Below, piece by piece: positions 1 to 7,851 of a DNA stretch of 14,334 bases. The DNA is from CAZVRZ01 sp964629965. GTDB lineage: Bacteria; Chloroflexota; Anaerolineae; Anaerolineales; UBA4823. A program made the position numbers and the translations under genes. The DNA lies in contig CAZVRZ010000134.1 of NCBI GenBank assembly GCA_964629965.1, positions 1 through 14,334 of the forward strand. Direction: 5' to 3'. The notes beneath the pieces are model-generated. The model did not search any database, had not been told where the DNA came from, and was given only the letters and a program-made list of their open reading frames with translations. The first letter of the stretch is position 1, and each line of letters begins with the position of its first letter.

Positions 1-482
1 CACTGGCGCGCAATCTTATAACAAGCGTCTATTTCAATCTTGAAGGGAATCATGAAAAGCGGGCGCAGTATATTCTGTTGGGCATTCCTCTGAACAACCT
101 TATTCGATCCACAGAATACACAGGTGTGTGTCAGGTTTTCGATTGGCAACGAAGTGACCGCGCCGCAGTTCTGGCATTCCAGATCCTTACGCGCTTCTCC
201 CCAACCCTGCGCAGAGCGTTCCATCGTTTCTACTGTAAACTCGAACTCCTGCGCTCGCTTGCCAATCACTGCCTGCTTCGGAGGTTCATAGAAACCACAA
301 TGCGCACAGGTCAGGCCGCCGTCGCTAACGTTATATGCCGTGGTTGCGCCACACTGAGGACAATCAAAGTTGATCATATCAACCGGTTTCTCTTCTGCCA
401 CAGGAGCAGGTTGATATACCTCAATGCCATCTAACTTCGATTCAACCCAAACATACCCAGGTGGGGGGAATTGATCATTCAT
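1..482 (-). CDS. Double zinc-ribbon protein, N-terminal 160 residues (cut by window edge)
   Basis: This open frame starts at ATG 482 and runs off the left edge of the window, so only the N-terminal 160 residues are visible. A GGAG lies 7 nt before the ATG, which supports this start. Two CxxC pairs make one zinc ribbon (Cys41, Cys44, Cys59, Cys62) and two more make a second (Cys103, Cys106, Cys121, Cys124). Before them is a Pro-rich stretch. After the second ribbon comes the phrase RPLFMIPFKIEID, which resembles the start of the conserved second half of zinc-ribbon proteins annotated TFIIB-type in Chloroflexota. No signal peptide is seen, so it is probably cytoplasmic or on the inner face of the membrane. 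It lies 38 nt downstream of the C25 lipoprotein gene on the same strand and could be the last visible gene of that operon or an independent gene. Function unknown. Confidence 0.72.
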   Translation of the reverse strand, partial: MNDQFPPPGYVWVESKLDGIEVYQPAPVAEEKPVDMINFDCPQCGATTAYNVSDGGLTCAHCGFYEPPKQAVIGKRAQEFEFTVETMERSAQGWGEARKDLECQNCGAVTSLPIENLTHTCVFCGSNKVVQRNAQQNILRPLFMIPFKIEIDACYKIARQ

Positions 483-520
483 ACAGGTTCTCCAAGAGGA
501 AACATACGAATTCAGTTGTC

Positions 521-2683
521 TTAGGGATATATTATCCGCAAGGCCGGATCGCCAAAGAGAAGAAAGGTTGCTAATACTTCACGCTGACCAGCATAATCCA
601 ACGGCATCACGCGCTGGGCAGACAAATACGCTTCACCCCAGGTTGTTCCATTCGCTTGCGATACGGCATCTACAAAGGGCTGGCTGAGTGCGGCCTGATC
701 AGATGCCATGGTCAGGCTGGTAGGAGCAAACACAGCTACTGCTCCCCCATGTTCGTTCCAGAGAAAAGTTTCTGCCAGTGATTCAACTTTTGGATGCATG
801 AATAGGCCATTCAGACAGCTCCAACTGACCACCACAGGATAATGAGCATGGTTCATTCCATTTACATTTTCACTCTGAAACAAGCGGTCTTTCCCCCACA
901 TATTAATGCTGCCATGCCCAAAGTAAGCCACGATCCAATACCCCGTCTCAAAGTAATCGATGATTGCCTGGCTCGCATTCTGCTCACCCACCGGCGGGCT
1001 AAAGAGCTCACCCTGGTAATTACTGCCGAACCGATCCAGAAATTCCTGGGCATCCAACTGAAAGGAGGCTTCTTGCCCATCGGCGATTGCCAAAATACGC
1101 CTACGCCACTCACCTTCTGCATCATCTTCTTCATAATCCAAAATCTTTTGCACCCAGGCTGTTAACTGCGATGCATTGCGAGCCGGCAATCTACCGACCG
1201 CAATATCGGGGCGATCATCTTGATCCAACAGAGCAAAAGCCAGGTCGCTGCCAGTTTGACCGCCATAATGAGTTTGTATAAAAAACGTTGGCAGGAGATT
1301 GGCATTTTCGCCTGCTAAATAACCACGTGGATCGTAAGATGCATCTCCTACCAAGAGCAGAAACCGGGGTGGGGCCTGCCAATTCTCCCGTGCATATTGT
1401 AAGAATTTTTTCACAGCTTCAGGCTCCGGCATGCCAGCATTGAATTGATCATAAACACTTTGCAAGGGCAGCACCAACGTGCGCAAACCCTGGGCATTGC
1501 GTCTATCAATCAATGGTTGCAGAGGGGCAAGCAGTTCATCTGGTCCAAGAGCAATATAATCCACCGCGTGCTCCACAGAGCGCAAATCCGGCTGCATCAC
1601 GGGCGGCGTTAAGCTATCAGGCAAGCGCCAGCCCTTTGGCCCGATAGCAATATAACGACGTCCCGGGCTCGTGGACAGAGTAACCTCGCCACCTGATTGC
1701 GAAAAACCACCCAGGCGCACCGCGTGATCGGTCTCGGTAACGTCAAACAAGTACACCTTTCCAGAAAAACCGCTTAAGACCGCTACCTCGCCAGGCGCAT
1801 CAAAGGCTAAGTAATCGCTCTGTGCCTTCAGGGCGCGAGGATGAACAATCTCCACATAATCGATGAGAATGATATCTACGGGCGCTTCTGTATCACCTGG
1901 AGCATTGATTTCAAGTAGATTAGCGCCATCTAGCAAGATACCAGATTTAAACTCCACCTCGGTCAGGCGTGCCCCCTTCCCATCCCAACCATCATTCAGT
2001 ATCTCCTGGCCATTCAGCGACACACGCAAGTGATGATCTGGATTGACCGTAAGGGCTTCGGTTGTACCCCATACTGCCAGCCGCAGCAGACTCAGCTCCT
2101 CAACAAGGTCTGATTGAACCATATCGTGCAATTCAAATTCGTAAGAATGCATACCAGGAGCAGGTAGCGAGGCCCAAAACCAATGCTCGCTTTGATCGAC
2201 CATGGGCGAATAAACCTGGTCCATTTCAAGCCGTTCCACAGCCATGTAATGATCAGATAGGCCATCCTGCTCCACAGGCTGCAACCTCTGGGTCCAAGGT
2301 AACGTGTCTTCAGCTTGAGCATTTTGCGCCGAAATTTTTTCTAGCCAATAGATGCCACTTTCAGTATATATGCTATCTTCCGCCGCAGCATAAAAGATCA
2401 AGGCTTCCTGTTCTTCATCAATCCAGAAGGGCTGCGATCTGCCCCGGTAGCTTAAATGCAATCGTTCTATTTCCACGGTCTCAAGAATAAAACCCACCTT
2501 AGCAAGATCGCGGAAATTCACCCGGTATAAGCCTGATCCGCGAACCCCGATCTTGACAACCTGCTTTTCATAAGAGAAAGAAATAGGCTGCGTGGTTGGC
2601 TCGGATGTGGGCTGAGGCTGGCAAGCAGTTAACATCAAGCACAGACCCACTGCAATCAGCAGGCAAAACAAAATTTTTCTCAT
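521..2683 (-). CDS. C25 (gingipain-type) cysteine peptidase, lipoprotein
   Basis: A 720-residue exported peptidase. Residues 1-21 are a lipoprotein signal peptide with lipobox LTAC (Cys21), so the mature protein should be lipid-anchored outside the membrane. Residues about 40-290 are beta-rich and match the same region of the larger C25 protein at 4495..7827, including the shared patterns GLYRV/GVYRI, ALIFY and WFW. The peptidase domain spans about 370-720, with LLLVGDASYDP near 443, the catalytic His590 in YFGHGS and the catalytic Cys623 in SWSCLNG. Both residues expected in family C25 are present. The chain ends with the conserved LLFGDPALRI. Unlike its paralogue it has no propeptide-like region and no C-terminal beta domain. 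The gene starts 4 nt after the stop of the FN3-like gene at 2688, so translation is probably coupled. Its cleavage specificity and substrate cannot be read from the sequence. Confidence 0.88.
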   Translation of the reverse strand: MRKILFCLLIAVGLCLMLTACQPQPTSEPTTQPISFSYEKQVVKIGVRGSGLYRVNFRDLAKVGFILETVEIERLHLSYRGRSQPFWIDEEQEALIFYAAAEDSIYTESGIYWLEKISAQNAQAEDTLPWTQRLQPVEQDGLSDHYMAVERLEMDQVYSPMVDQSEHWFWASLPAPGMHSYEFELHDMVQSDLVEELSLLRLAVWGTTEALTVNPDHHLRVSLNGQEILNDGWDGKGARLTEVEFKSGILLDGANLLEINAPGDTEAPVDIILIDYVEIVHPRALKAQSDYLAFDAPGEVAVLSGFSGKVYLFDVTETDHAVRLGGFSQSGGEVTLSTSPGRRYIAIGPKGWRLPDSLTPPVMQPDLRSVEHAVDYIALGPDELLAPLQPLIDRRNAQGLRTLVLPLQSVYDQFNAGMPEPEAVKKFLQYARENWQAPPRFLLLVGDASYDPRGYLAGENANLLPTFFIQTHYGGQTGSDLAFALLDQDDRPDIAVGRLPARNASQLTAWVQKILDYEEDDAEGEWRRRILAIADGQEASFQLDAQEFLDRFGSNYQGELFSPPVGEQNASQAIIDYFETGYWIVAYFGHGSINMWGKDRLFQSENVNGMNHAHYPVVVSWSCLNGLFMHPKVESLAETFLWNEHGGAVAVFAPTSLTMASDQAALSQPFVDAVSQANGTTWGEAYLSAQRVMPLDYAGQREVLATFLLFGDPALRIIYP

Positions 2684-2687
2684 TGCC

Positions 2688-3617
2688 CTACTTTCCAGCT
2701 TGATGAAAATAAACGATCACAAAGACCACCAAAAAGAGCCACAGTAAAATCACGATACCTCCCAGAACCTTGATCCGCATTGAAAGCTTGGCCTGGGTTA
2801 CCGCCAGGGACTCTTGGGATGGCTGAGGGGTTTGGGAAGTTGGTGATAAGGTTGGTGTAACCGTGGGTACAGGGCTGGCAGTAGCAGATGGAACTGGGAA
2901 GAGCAGTTCGATCGTAGGTAGTGGCATTAAGGTAATGGTCGAGGTTGGCCGGCCTCCTTCAGATGTAGGAGCAGGCGTGTCGGTCTCCCCTACACTAACC
3001 GCCGTGGTGGAATCCAAACTGGTCGGTGTAGCGGTCGCGGTTAGAACCACGATCATGGTCGCTGTAGGAGTGGACGTTTTGGGTGCGGAAGTTGTAGAAG
3101 TAACTGTTGGAGTATTCTGTCCTGGTACAAGCGTCTCTGAAGCAGTTGGTGTCGGGGTAGGTGTATCAGTAAGAGCACCCGTTTGTGTATTGGTGGCCGA
3201 TGCGGTCGGTGTGGGAGTATCCCCTTCCAGCATAGCAGAAGCCGGCCCGTGGAATTCCGAAACACCGTTGGTATCTATCGTCTCGAGTTTATACCAATAT
3301 GTAACACCCGTCGATATTGTTTCATCATAAAAGTAGTAATAGGCGCCTGTTGTCCCATCGGGTGAATCTGAAGGTATCAACGCATTGATCCGAGTATATG
3401 TTCCATTTTCCAGAGTTGACCGCACCAAATAAAAGCCAGCATTATTTGTTTCAGTGCCCGTCTCCCATTCTAGCAAGATGGCACCCTCTGCATCATCCGC
3501 CACCGCGGTGAAAGATATTAAATCAATCGCCGCCTCAGTTGAAACCACATCAAAAGATACAGAGGTAATAAAAACCACAAGCAATAAAAGCGCTGTCCAC
3601 TTCTTCATGCATACCAT
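2688..3617 (-). CDS. FN3-like surface protein with Thr/Pro stalk and C-terminal membrane anchor
   Basis: A 309-residue protein with four parts. Residues about 5-30 are a signal peptide (basic KK then a hydrophobic run). Residues about 33-128 are a compact FN3-like beta domain with WETGTETNNAGFYLVRS and YWYKLETIDTNG. Residues about 134-268 are a Thr/Pro/Ser stalk. Residues about 283-303 are a membrane helix followed by a short basic tail. The topology suggests a domain displayed outside the cell on an extended stalk. The FN3-like domain is clearly related to the one in the short protein at 8660..9142 (shared W-TG-E, GF-L-RS, ID-NG and GP positions). ATG 3617 gives MVCMKK; ATG 3608 (MKKW) is an equally good start. 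It lies between the PqqD gene (31-nt gap) and the C25 lipoprotein (4-nt gap). It may be a substrate, anchor or partner of the neighbouring peptidases; that is inference. Confidence 0.8.
   Translation of the reverse strand: MVCMKKWTALLLLVVFITSVSFDVVSTEAAIDLISFTAVADDAEGAILLEWETGTETNNAGFYLVRSTLENGTYTRINALIPSDSPDGTTGAYYYFYDETISTGVTYWYKLETIDTNGVSEFHGPASAMLEGDTPTPTASATNTQTGALTDTPTPTPTASETLVPGQNTPTVTSTTSAPKTSTPTATMIVVLTATATPTSLDSTTAVSVGETDTPAPTSEGGRPTSTITLMPLPTIELLFPVPSATASPVPTVTPTLSPTSQTPQPSQESLAVTQAKLSMRIKVLGGIVILLWLFLVVFVIVYFHQAGK
2814..3218 (-). repeat. Thr/Pro-rich low-complexity stalk (coding)
   Basis: This stretch encodes residues 134-268 of the FN3-like surface protein. It is built from short TPTPT, TATATPT and SPT units with no exact long period. 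The composition is typical of extended, often glycosylated, wall-spanning stalks. The opposite strand gives a Val/Gly-rich open frame (2863..3330) that is only the shadow of this composition. Confidence 0.75.
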
Positions 3618-3648
3618 CCGAGATAATTTACCAACAAGGATCCAACGG

Positions 3649-3939
3649 TCACGAAAATGGCTGGTCCGATAATCTCACGGCGCATTTCTGCTGCAATAAT
3701 TCGATAAACTGAAGGGTATCTTGCTCAGCTTTTTCCTGGGACACTTCGTATTCCTTTTGAATGATGGCAGATATGTCGGCGATCAATCGCTTGCCATCAA
3801 CCAATTCCCAAATCCGACCACCAACCTGATTAAGCACCTGAACTTTCCCGCGCATTGGTAATACCAACACCAACTCGTTATCTACCATTTTCCCAATTGC
3901 GCTTGGGTCAGGGATTGGGTATTGCCATAATGTTGCCAC
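3649..3939 (-). CDS. PqqD-family protein (peptide-recognition chaperone fold)
   Basis: A 96-residue protein with the PqqD pattern: a strand pair, then LNQVGGRIWELVDGK (residues about 36-50), then ADISAII and a helix with TLQFIELLQQKCAV at the end. PqqD-type domains bind the leader of a ribosomal peptide and present it to a modifying enzyme; in HPr-kinase-associated loci a PqqD-like protein is a recurrent neighbour. I chose the GTG at 3939 because GGAGG sits at 3945..3949, only 5 nt upstream. A longer frame beginning with TTG at 3963 exists but would put that Shine-Dalgarno inside the gene. The gene overlaps the end of the signal peptidase gene by 32 nt. No radical SAM protein or precursor peptide is seen in the window, so the partner is unknown. 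Confidence 0.8.
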   Translation of the reverse strand: MATLWQYPIPDPSAIGKMVDNELVLVLPMRGKVQVLNQVGGRIWELVDGKRLIADISAIIQKEYEVSQEKAEQDTLQFIELLQQKCAVRLSDQPFS

Positions 3940-4495
3940 GCGATCCTCCAGATAACTTGTCAAGCGTAAAAACGAACATTGTTAACAGATAATATATCAT
4001 ACGAAACGGTACTGCAACGAAACGTTTTTTCCAAGTCTGCCAAGAAGTTTGAGCTTCTTGACCCGCAAGCCAATCCACCCAACAAACTTGCCGCCAGTTC
4101 AATTTTCCCATCCAACGGTGATATGTATACCAATGCTGGCCTTGAAAACCAGAATACCGTTCAGCACTGCCACGTTTACGCCAGATACCCTGAACCGAAC
4201 CCAAAATATGTGGGGCGGATACTGGACAGATATCGCTACCCAACGCCCAATCACCTTTGGTGATAAAAGACCTATCCTGCACAGAAACCACCCGGTGTGT
4301 GATCAATTCATTTCCCTGATCCACAACAACCAGGTCACCCTGATAGATATCGGCTGGATCGGCCTTGCAAACCAGAATCTGATCACCGATGTGCAGCATA
4401 GGCATCATACTACGACTAATGACCACCAACCGGACACTACCGTAGTGCTCTAAAGCAAGCCTGCTTGCTGCCAGAGTTATATCAGTAGAAATCAT
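3908..4495 (-). CDS. S26 signal peptidase, ER/archaeal (Ser-His) type
   Basis: A 195-residue S24/S26-fold peptidase. The nucleophile box is SRSMMPMLHIGD with Ser29, followed by QGDLVVVDQ. The general base position reads ITHRV with His67 rather than the Lys of ordinary bacterial LepB, which places it with the SipW/ER/archaeal type. FITKGDWALGSD (residues about 78-88) is the usual conserved block after it. The C-terminal part is Trp-rich with a hydrophobic helix at about 163-178, so it is probably membrane-tethered. I chose ATG 4495 because it forms a TAATG stop-start overlap with the upstream C25 gene, a classic coupling arrangement; an upstream ATG at 4537 would add 14 unlikely residues. It is short of the second N-terminal membrane span common in LepB. 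It probably processes exported proteins of this same locus, but that is inference. Confidence 0.82.
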   Translation of the reverse strand: MISTDITLAASRLALEHYGSVRLVVISRSMMPMLHIGDQILVCKADPADIYQGDLVVVDQGNELITHRVVSVQDRSFITKGDWALGSDICPVSAPHILGSVQGIWRKRGSAERYSGFQGQHWYTYHRWMGKLNWRQVCWVDWLAGQEAQTSWQTWKKRFVAVPFRMIYYLLTMFVFTLDKLSGGSRGNIMAIPNP

Positions 4496-7400
4496 TATCT
4501 TTGTATGATCGGGAGGAAAGTTGTTTCGCCCGTCCAAGAATTCAAAATCACTTCGCGTTTTTGCGCTCGATCACCCCTTGATTCCACAAGCACATGGCTG
4601 TAATCTGAGAGCACAGATAACAAGGAATCAGGCACTTGCACAGTCACAATAAAGGCTTCGCTAGCTCCTGGTGCCAGTGCAGCAGTTTGGGTGATCGCAG
4701 TCGTAACCCATTGAGAGCCAGTAATATTTATGGAAAAGGTATCTGTGACGATGCCCGTATTGGTTATGGACAGAGTATACGCCAGGTTTTCACCCGGCAT
4801 CCCATATTTTTGACGCTTGGGCGCTTCCACATCAAGGGCATATGGGCTCCTAATCTTCAAGGCGGGATCACCCAAGATGGTATATGTAGAGATGAGATCA
4901 AAATTATAGCCGGTTTGGTACAAAGCAAGGCGGGCTGCCTCAGTGGCAGAAGCCAGGTCCCAACGCCCATCACGAAATAATGATCTTAAGAAACCGGCTG
5001 CCATGGCATCATGACCCGAAGCCACGCCCAAGCCTGTAGGCGAAAAAGCACCGATTGACCCACCATCCGGGTTTCGCAGCATCACCTCCTCTGTACTATT
5101 TTGGTCTGGATGCTGCCAGAAACCATCCAGGCAAGTCCAGGATAACACCAGTGGCAACTGATGGGTATTCGTCAACACCTCGGCGTCTACATTGCGAAAC
5201 ATGACGGGGGTTCCTGCCCAAGCATTGATACTGCCATGTCCAAAGTATTGAAGGATCAATGCCCCTTCACCAGTCATAGCATCTTTGATTTGGGTTGAGG
5301 CCGTATTACAAGATGCCGCCGTGCAGTAAACCCGCAGAGGAGTGAAATAGCCGGGTAGAAAATCGGAAATCATATTCTCTGCCGAAGCCTGAAAATCACC
5401 CGCCGCGTCTGCATTGTCCGCCACAAATAGCATGTTACGCTGCCAGTCTTCAAAAGGTTGCGCTTCGTATGTTTGAATCTTATCGATGATTCCATTCAAT
5501 TCAGCGCTGGTATTGACCGGGATTCGTCCTATCGCCACATCAGGCAAAATATCATCCCCCACCACCGCAGCCAAGAGATTTACACTATCTGTTTCACCCT
5601 GCCACGGATCGACAAAGGCCAAATTTGGCGGCATATACAGAGGCGTGAAAGCATAAATATTTGATTTAAACTGGATGTTAAAATGCCCATCTCCAACCAG
5701 GACGGCATATTGAGGTGGGGCTTGCCAATTCTGAAAAGCATAAGTCAGGAAATTGCGCACTGCCACCGGATGGTAAATTCCGTAATTGAACTGGTCATAT
5801 AAATCTTGGACATCCACAACCCGGGTACGCAACCCATGCTCTTTACGATAGTCCGCCAGCCGCTGTGTGGTAGTAAAAAAATCAGCATGGGTAATAAAAA
5901 TATAATCCAGCCCACTTTCCGGCATTGACCAATCGACCGGTTGGACCAAAGTGATCTGCTGAGGACTACGAATCGAATTCTCTCCACATACCCAAAATTG
6001 CGCGGGCGCATCGTTAACGACCTGAAATTCTACCCTCACGCCTCCTTCTGTGGGAATTTGACGGGGATTCAACCAACGCTGCGGTCTCAAAGAATCAGAA
6101 ACCTGATAAATTCGCGTCTGGGCGCTGGCAATATCACCAACGCGAAATTGCCAGGAACCAGGTTGATCCCAACTGAAAGAGAGTTGATCGGCTTTGGCCT
6201 GGAACTTGCGTTGGTAGATAATTTCTAACCAATCGTAATAAATTGACTCCGAGGAGGCGCCCGGAATCAAATTCATCCGCAGAGTATTAACTCCTTCCTT
6301 CAGAGAACTTACAGGTACAGATGTTTCAATTGTATGCCGCGTCTTCCCATTCCAAATGGCATCTTCAACTGGCTGAACAAGATCATTCCAATAAAAGACT
6401 GTATGGTGCCCAGTTGTTTCCATACGAGAAACAAGTGACGTTCGCAAAGTCACAGGTTCAACACCAGGTGCAATTGCATCCAGCGTAAGAGTATAGGAAC
6501 GCGTCACAGGAATTCCAGTATTGATCCGATCCCAAAACCAGGTATCCTCATTAGTGAAATGATAAGAAAACCAATAATGAGAAGGCTCGGCGCGAACTGT
6601 GGCAGTATAAGCATCAGGAACAGGATATTGATCCTGCGGTGCAGCGTCTTGTTTGACCATCTGAATTCCAGGCTGGTCTGATATCGACAACCAATAAACA
6701 TTGTCTTCAGTATATTTTTCAAAAACGCCTTGTAACTGGCAAGAACTGCATAAGCGCAGCCAGTTCTGCATGGTATCTTGATAGATTGCTGCCAGGCGAT
6801 CACCGCGAAACTTCTCGCCATAAAAAATCAATGCTTCACCCAGCTCAAAAATACCATCGCCATCATCTTCCAGTTCATAGGCCACCGCACTGCCCAGATT
6901 CTCCAGTTGGAAATAGAGTGGGTTAAGTAGGGTCAGGTCCAGCCCAGACGCCTGCAACTCATCAAAACCGATGCGATAAACACCATCTTCATCCACTACT
7001 ATCTTTAAGTAATCCTTGCCAGGAACCAACGCCATACCCAAGGCTGTCGAATCCATCGGCCAGGCGCGCCAATCACGAGCGATTGCATAGTTGACCAATG
7101 TTTCCTGCAAGGCTGTCTCAAAAGGATTCAATTCAATCGCTGCGGTAGATGGTCGCGTGCGATGCACAAACCCAGGCGATTCAGTAAAGCGCACCGTTAC
7201 CTGTAATTCCGGGTACCAACGCAGCCTGTCTTGGGTTGGGTCAAATTGGAATGGCGACCATTCCAATCGCAAGATACGTTGATCGCGTAACCAGGCATCC
7301 TCCGCAAGGTAAGCAGGCACATCAGGCCACCAACCCGAGTGAGCATATGCTTCTTGATTCTCACGATACAACCATCCACCCGGTTGAAAATCTTCCGAAG

Positions 7401-7827
7401 CCGCCTCTGCCTGGGGCGCCGGTGCTAAGTGGATTTGATCTGCCGCCAGAATGGGCTGCGCAGGAAGCACATCGATATCCACAGCCGCACCTGGCGGCGC
7501 GCCAATCAAGATGCCAAAGGTTGGCACTCCTGGCTCTCCTGGCTCACCGGTTATTCCAGTCCCTGGAGCAGAGATGACATCGAAGCCTTGTTCGGCCAGG
7601 CTGATTCGGTCGATCGTAAATGCTGGCGCGACTAGCCGTAAAACCAGGCCTTGTTCATTGGCAGATAAAATGTGTATACCAGGTCCTTGTTCACCCAAGC
7701 TTTTTATCACAGTCCGGGCTGTCCCTTGCTGACGGAAGGCAGACAATTCACCTGGAGTAGAACTCGGCCTCCATGAACTCATCCATAATCCCAAAATGAA
7801 AATAAAATTCAATACTTTTTTGAGCAT
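4495..7827 (-). CDS. Large exported C25 (gingipain-type) cysteine peptidase
   Basis: An 1110-residue secreted peptidase. ATG 7827 is preferred: AGGA lies 6 nt upstream and it yields a clean signal peptide (MLKK then FIFILGLW). An ATG at 7851, directly after the HPrK-like stop codon, would add eight residues. Domain order: propeptide-like region (about 45-220, with GEPGVPTFGILIGAPPGA, resembling the C25 propeptide); beta-rich region (about 270-550, with DEDGVYRIGFDEL); peptidase core (about 640-995) with catalytic His864 in YFGHGS and Cys899 in SWTCLDG; LGDPALKI near 985; then a C-terminal beta domain (about 1005-1095) resembling NEW3/CARDB-type domains. It ends with TFLPIIQR, a hydrophobic-basic tail resembling those on many Chloroflexota exported proteins. 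Compared with the C25 lipoprotein it has additional N- and C-terminal domains. It overlaps the signal peptidase gene by one base (TAATG). Confidence 0.88.
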   Translation of the reverse strand: MLKKVLNFIFILGLWMSSWRPSSTPGELSAFRQQGTARTVIKSLGEQGPGIHILSANEQGLVLRLVAPAFTIDRISLAEQGFDVISAPGTGITGEPGEPGVPTFGILIGAPPGAAVDIDVLPAQPILAADQIHLAPAPQAEAASEDFQPGGWLYRENQEAYAHSGWWPDVPAYLAEDAWLRDQRILRLEWSPFQFDPTQDRLRWYPELQVTVRFTESPGFVHRTRPSTAAIELNPFETALQETLVNYAIARDWRAWPMDSTALGMALVPGKDYLKIVVDEDGVYRIGFDELQASGLDLTLLNPLYFQLENLGSAVAYELEDDGDGIFELGEALIFYGEKFRGDRLAAIYQDTMQNWLRLCSSCQLQGVFEKYTEDNVYWLSISDQPGIQMVKQDAAPQDQYPVPDAYTATVRAEPSHYWFSYHFTNEDTWFWDRINTGIPVTRSYTLTLDAIAPGVEPVTLRTSLVSRMETTGHHTVFYWNDLVQPVEDAIWNGKTRHTIETSVPVSSLKEGVNTLRMNLIPGASSESIYYDWLEIIYQRKFQAKADQLSFSWDQPGSWQFRVGDIASAQTRIYQVSDSLRPQRWLNPRQIPTEGGVRVEFQVVNDAPAQFWVCGENSIRSPQQITLVQPVDWSMPESGLDYIFITHADFFTTTQRLADYRKEHGLRTRVVDVQDLYDQFNYGIYHPVAVRNFLTYAFQNWQAPPQYAVLVGDGHFNIQFKSNIYAFTPLYMPPNLAFVDPWQGETDSVNLLAAVVGDDILPDVAIGRIPVNTSAELNGIIDKIQTYEAQPFEDWQRNMLFVADNADAAGDFQASAENMISDFLPGYFTPLRVYCTAASCNTASTQIKDAMTGEGALILQYFGHGSINAWAGTPVMFRNVDAEVLTNTHQLPLVLSWTCLDGFWQHPDQNSTEEVMLRNPDGGSIGAFSPTGLGVASGHDAMAAGFLRSLFRDGRWDLASATEAARLALYQTGYNFDLISTYTILGDPALKIRSPYALDVEAPKRQKYGMPGENLAYTLSITNTGIVTDTFSINITGSQWVTTAITQTAALAPGASEAFIVTVQVPDSLLSVLSDYSHVLVESRGDRAQKREVILNSWTGETTFLPIIQR

Positions 7828-7851
7828 ATGATTTCCTAAATCAGATAGCAT

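Noticed and set aside
78..434. 118-codon plus-strand frame
   Set aside because: Antisense to the zinc-ribbon frame, whose regularly spaced CxxC pairs and Shine-Dalgarno are better evidence.
2863..3330. 155-codon plus-strand Val/Gly-rich open frame
   Set aside because: It is the complement of the Thr/Pro codons of the stalk; composition alone explains it.
7236..7732. Plus-strand frames with Gly-Ser-Pro, collagen-like runs
   Set aside because: They are antisense to the propeptide-like region of the large C25 peptidase, which has a strong start, signal peptide and conserved domains.
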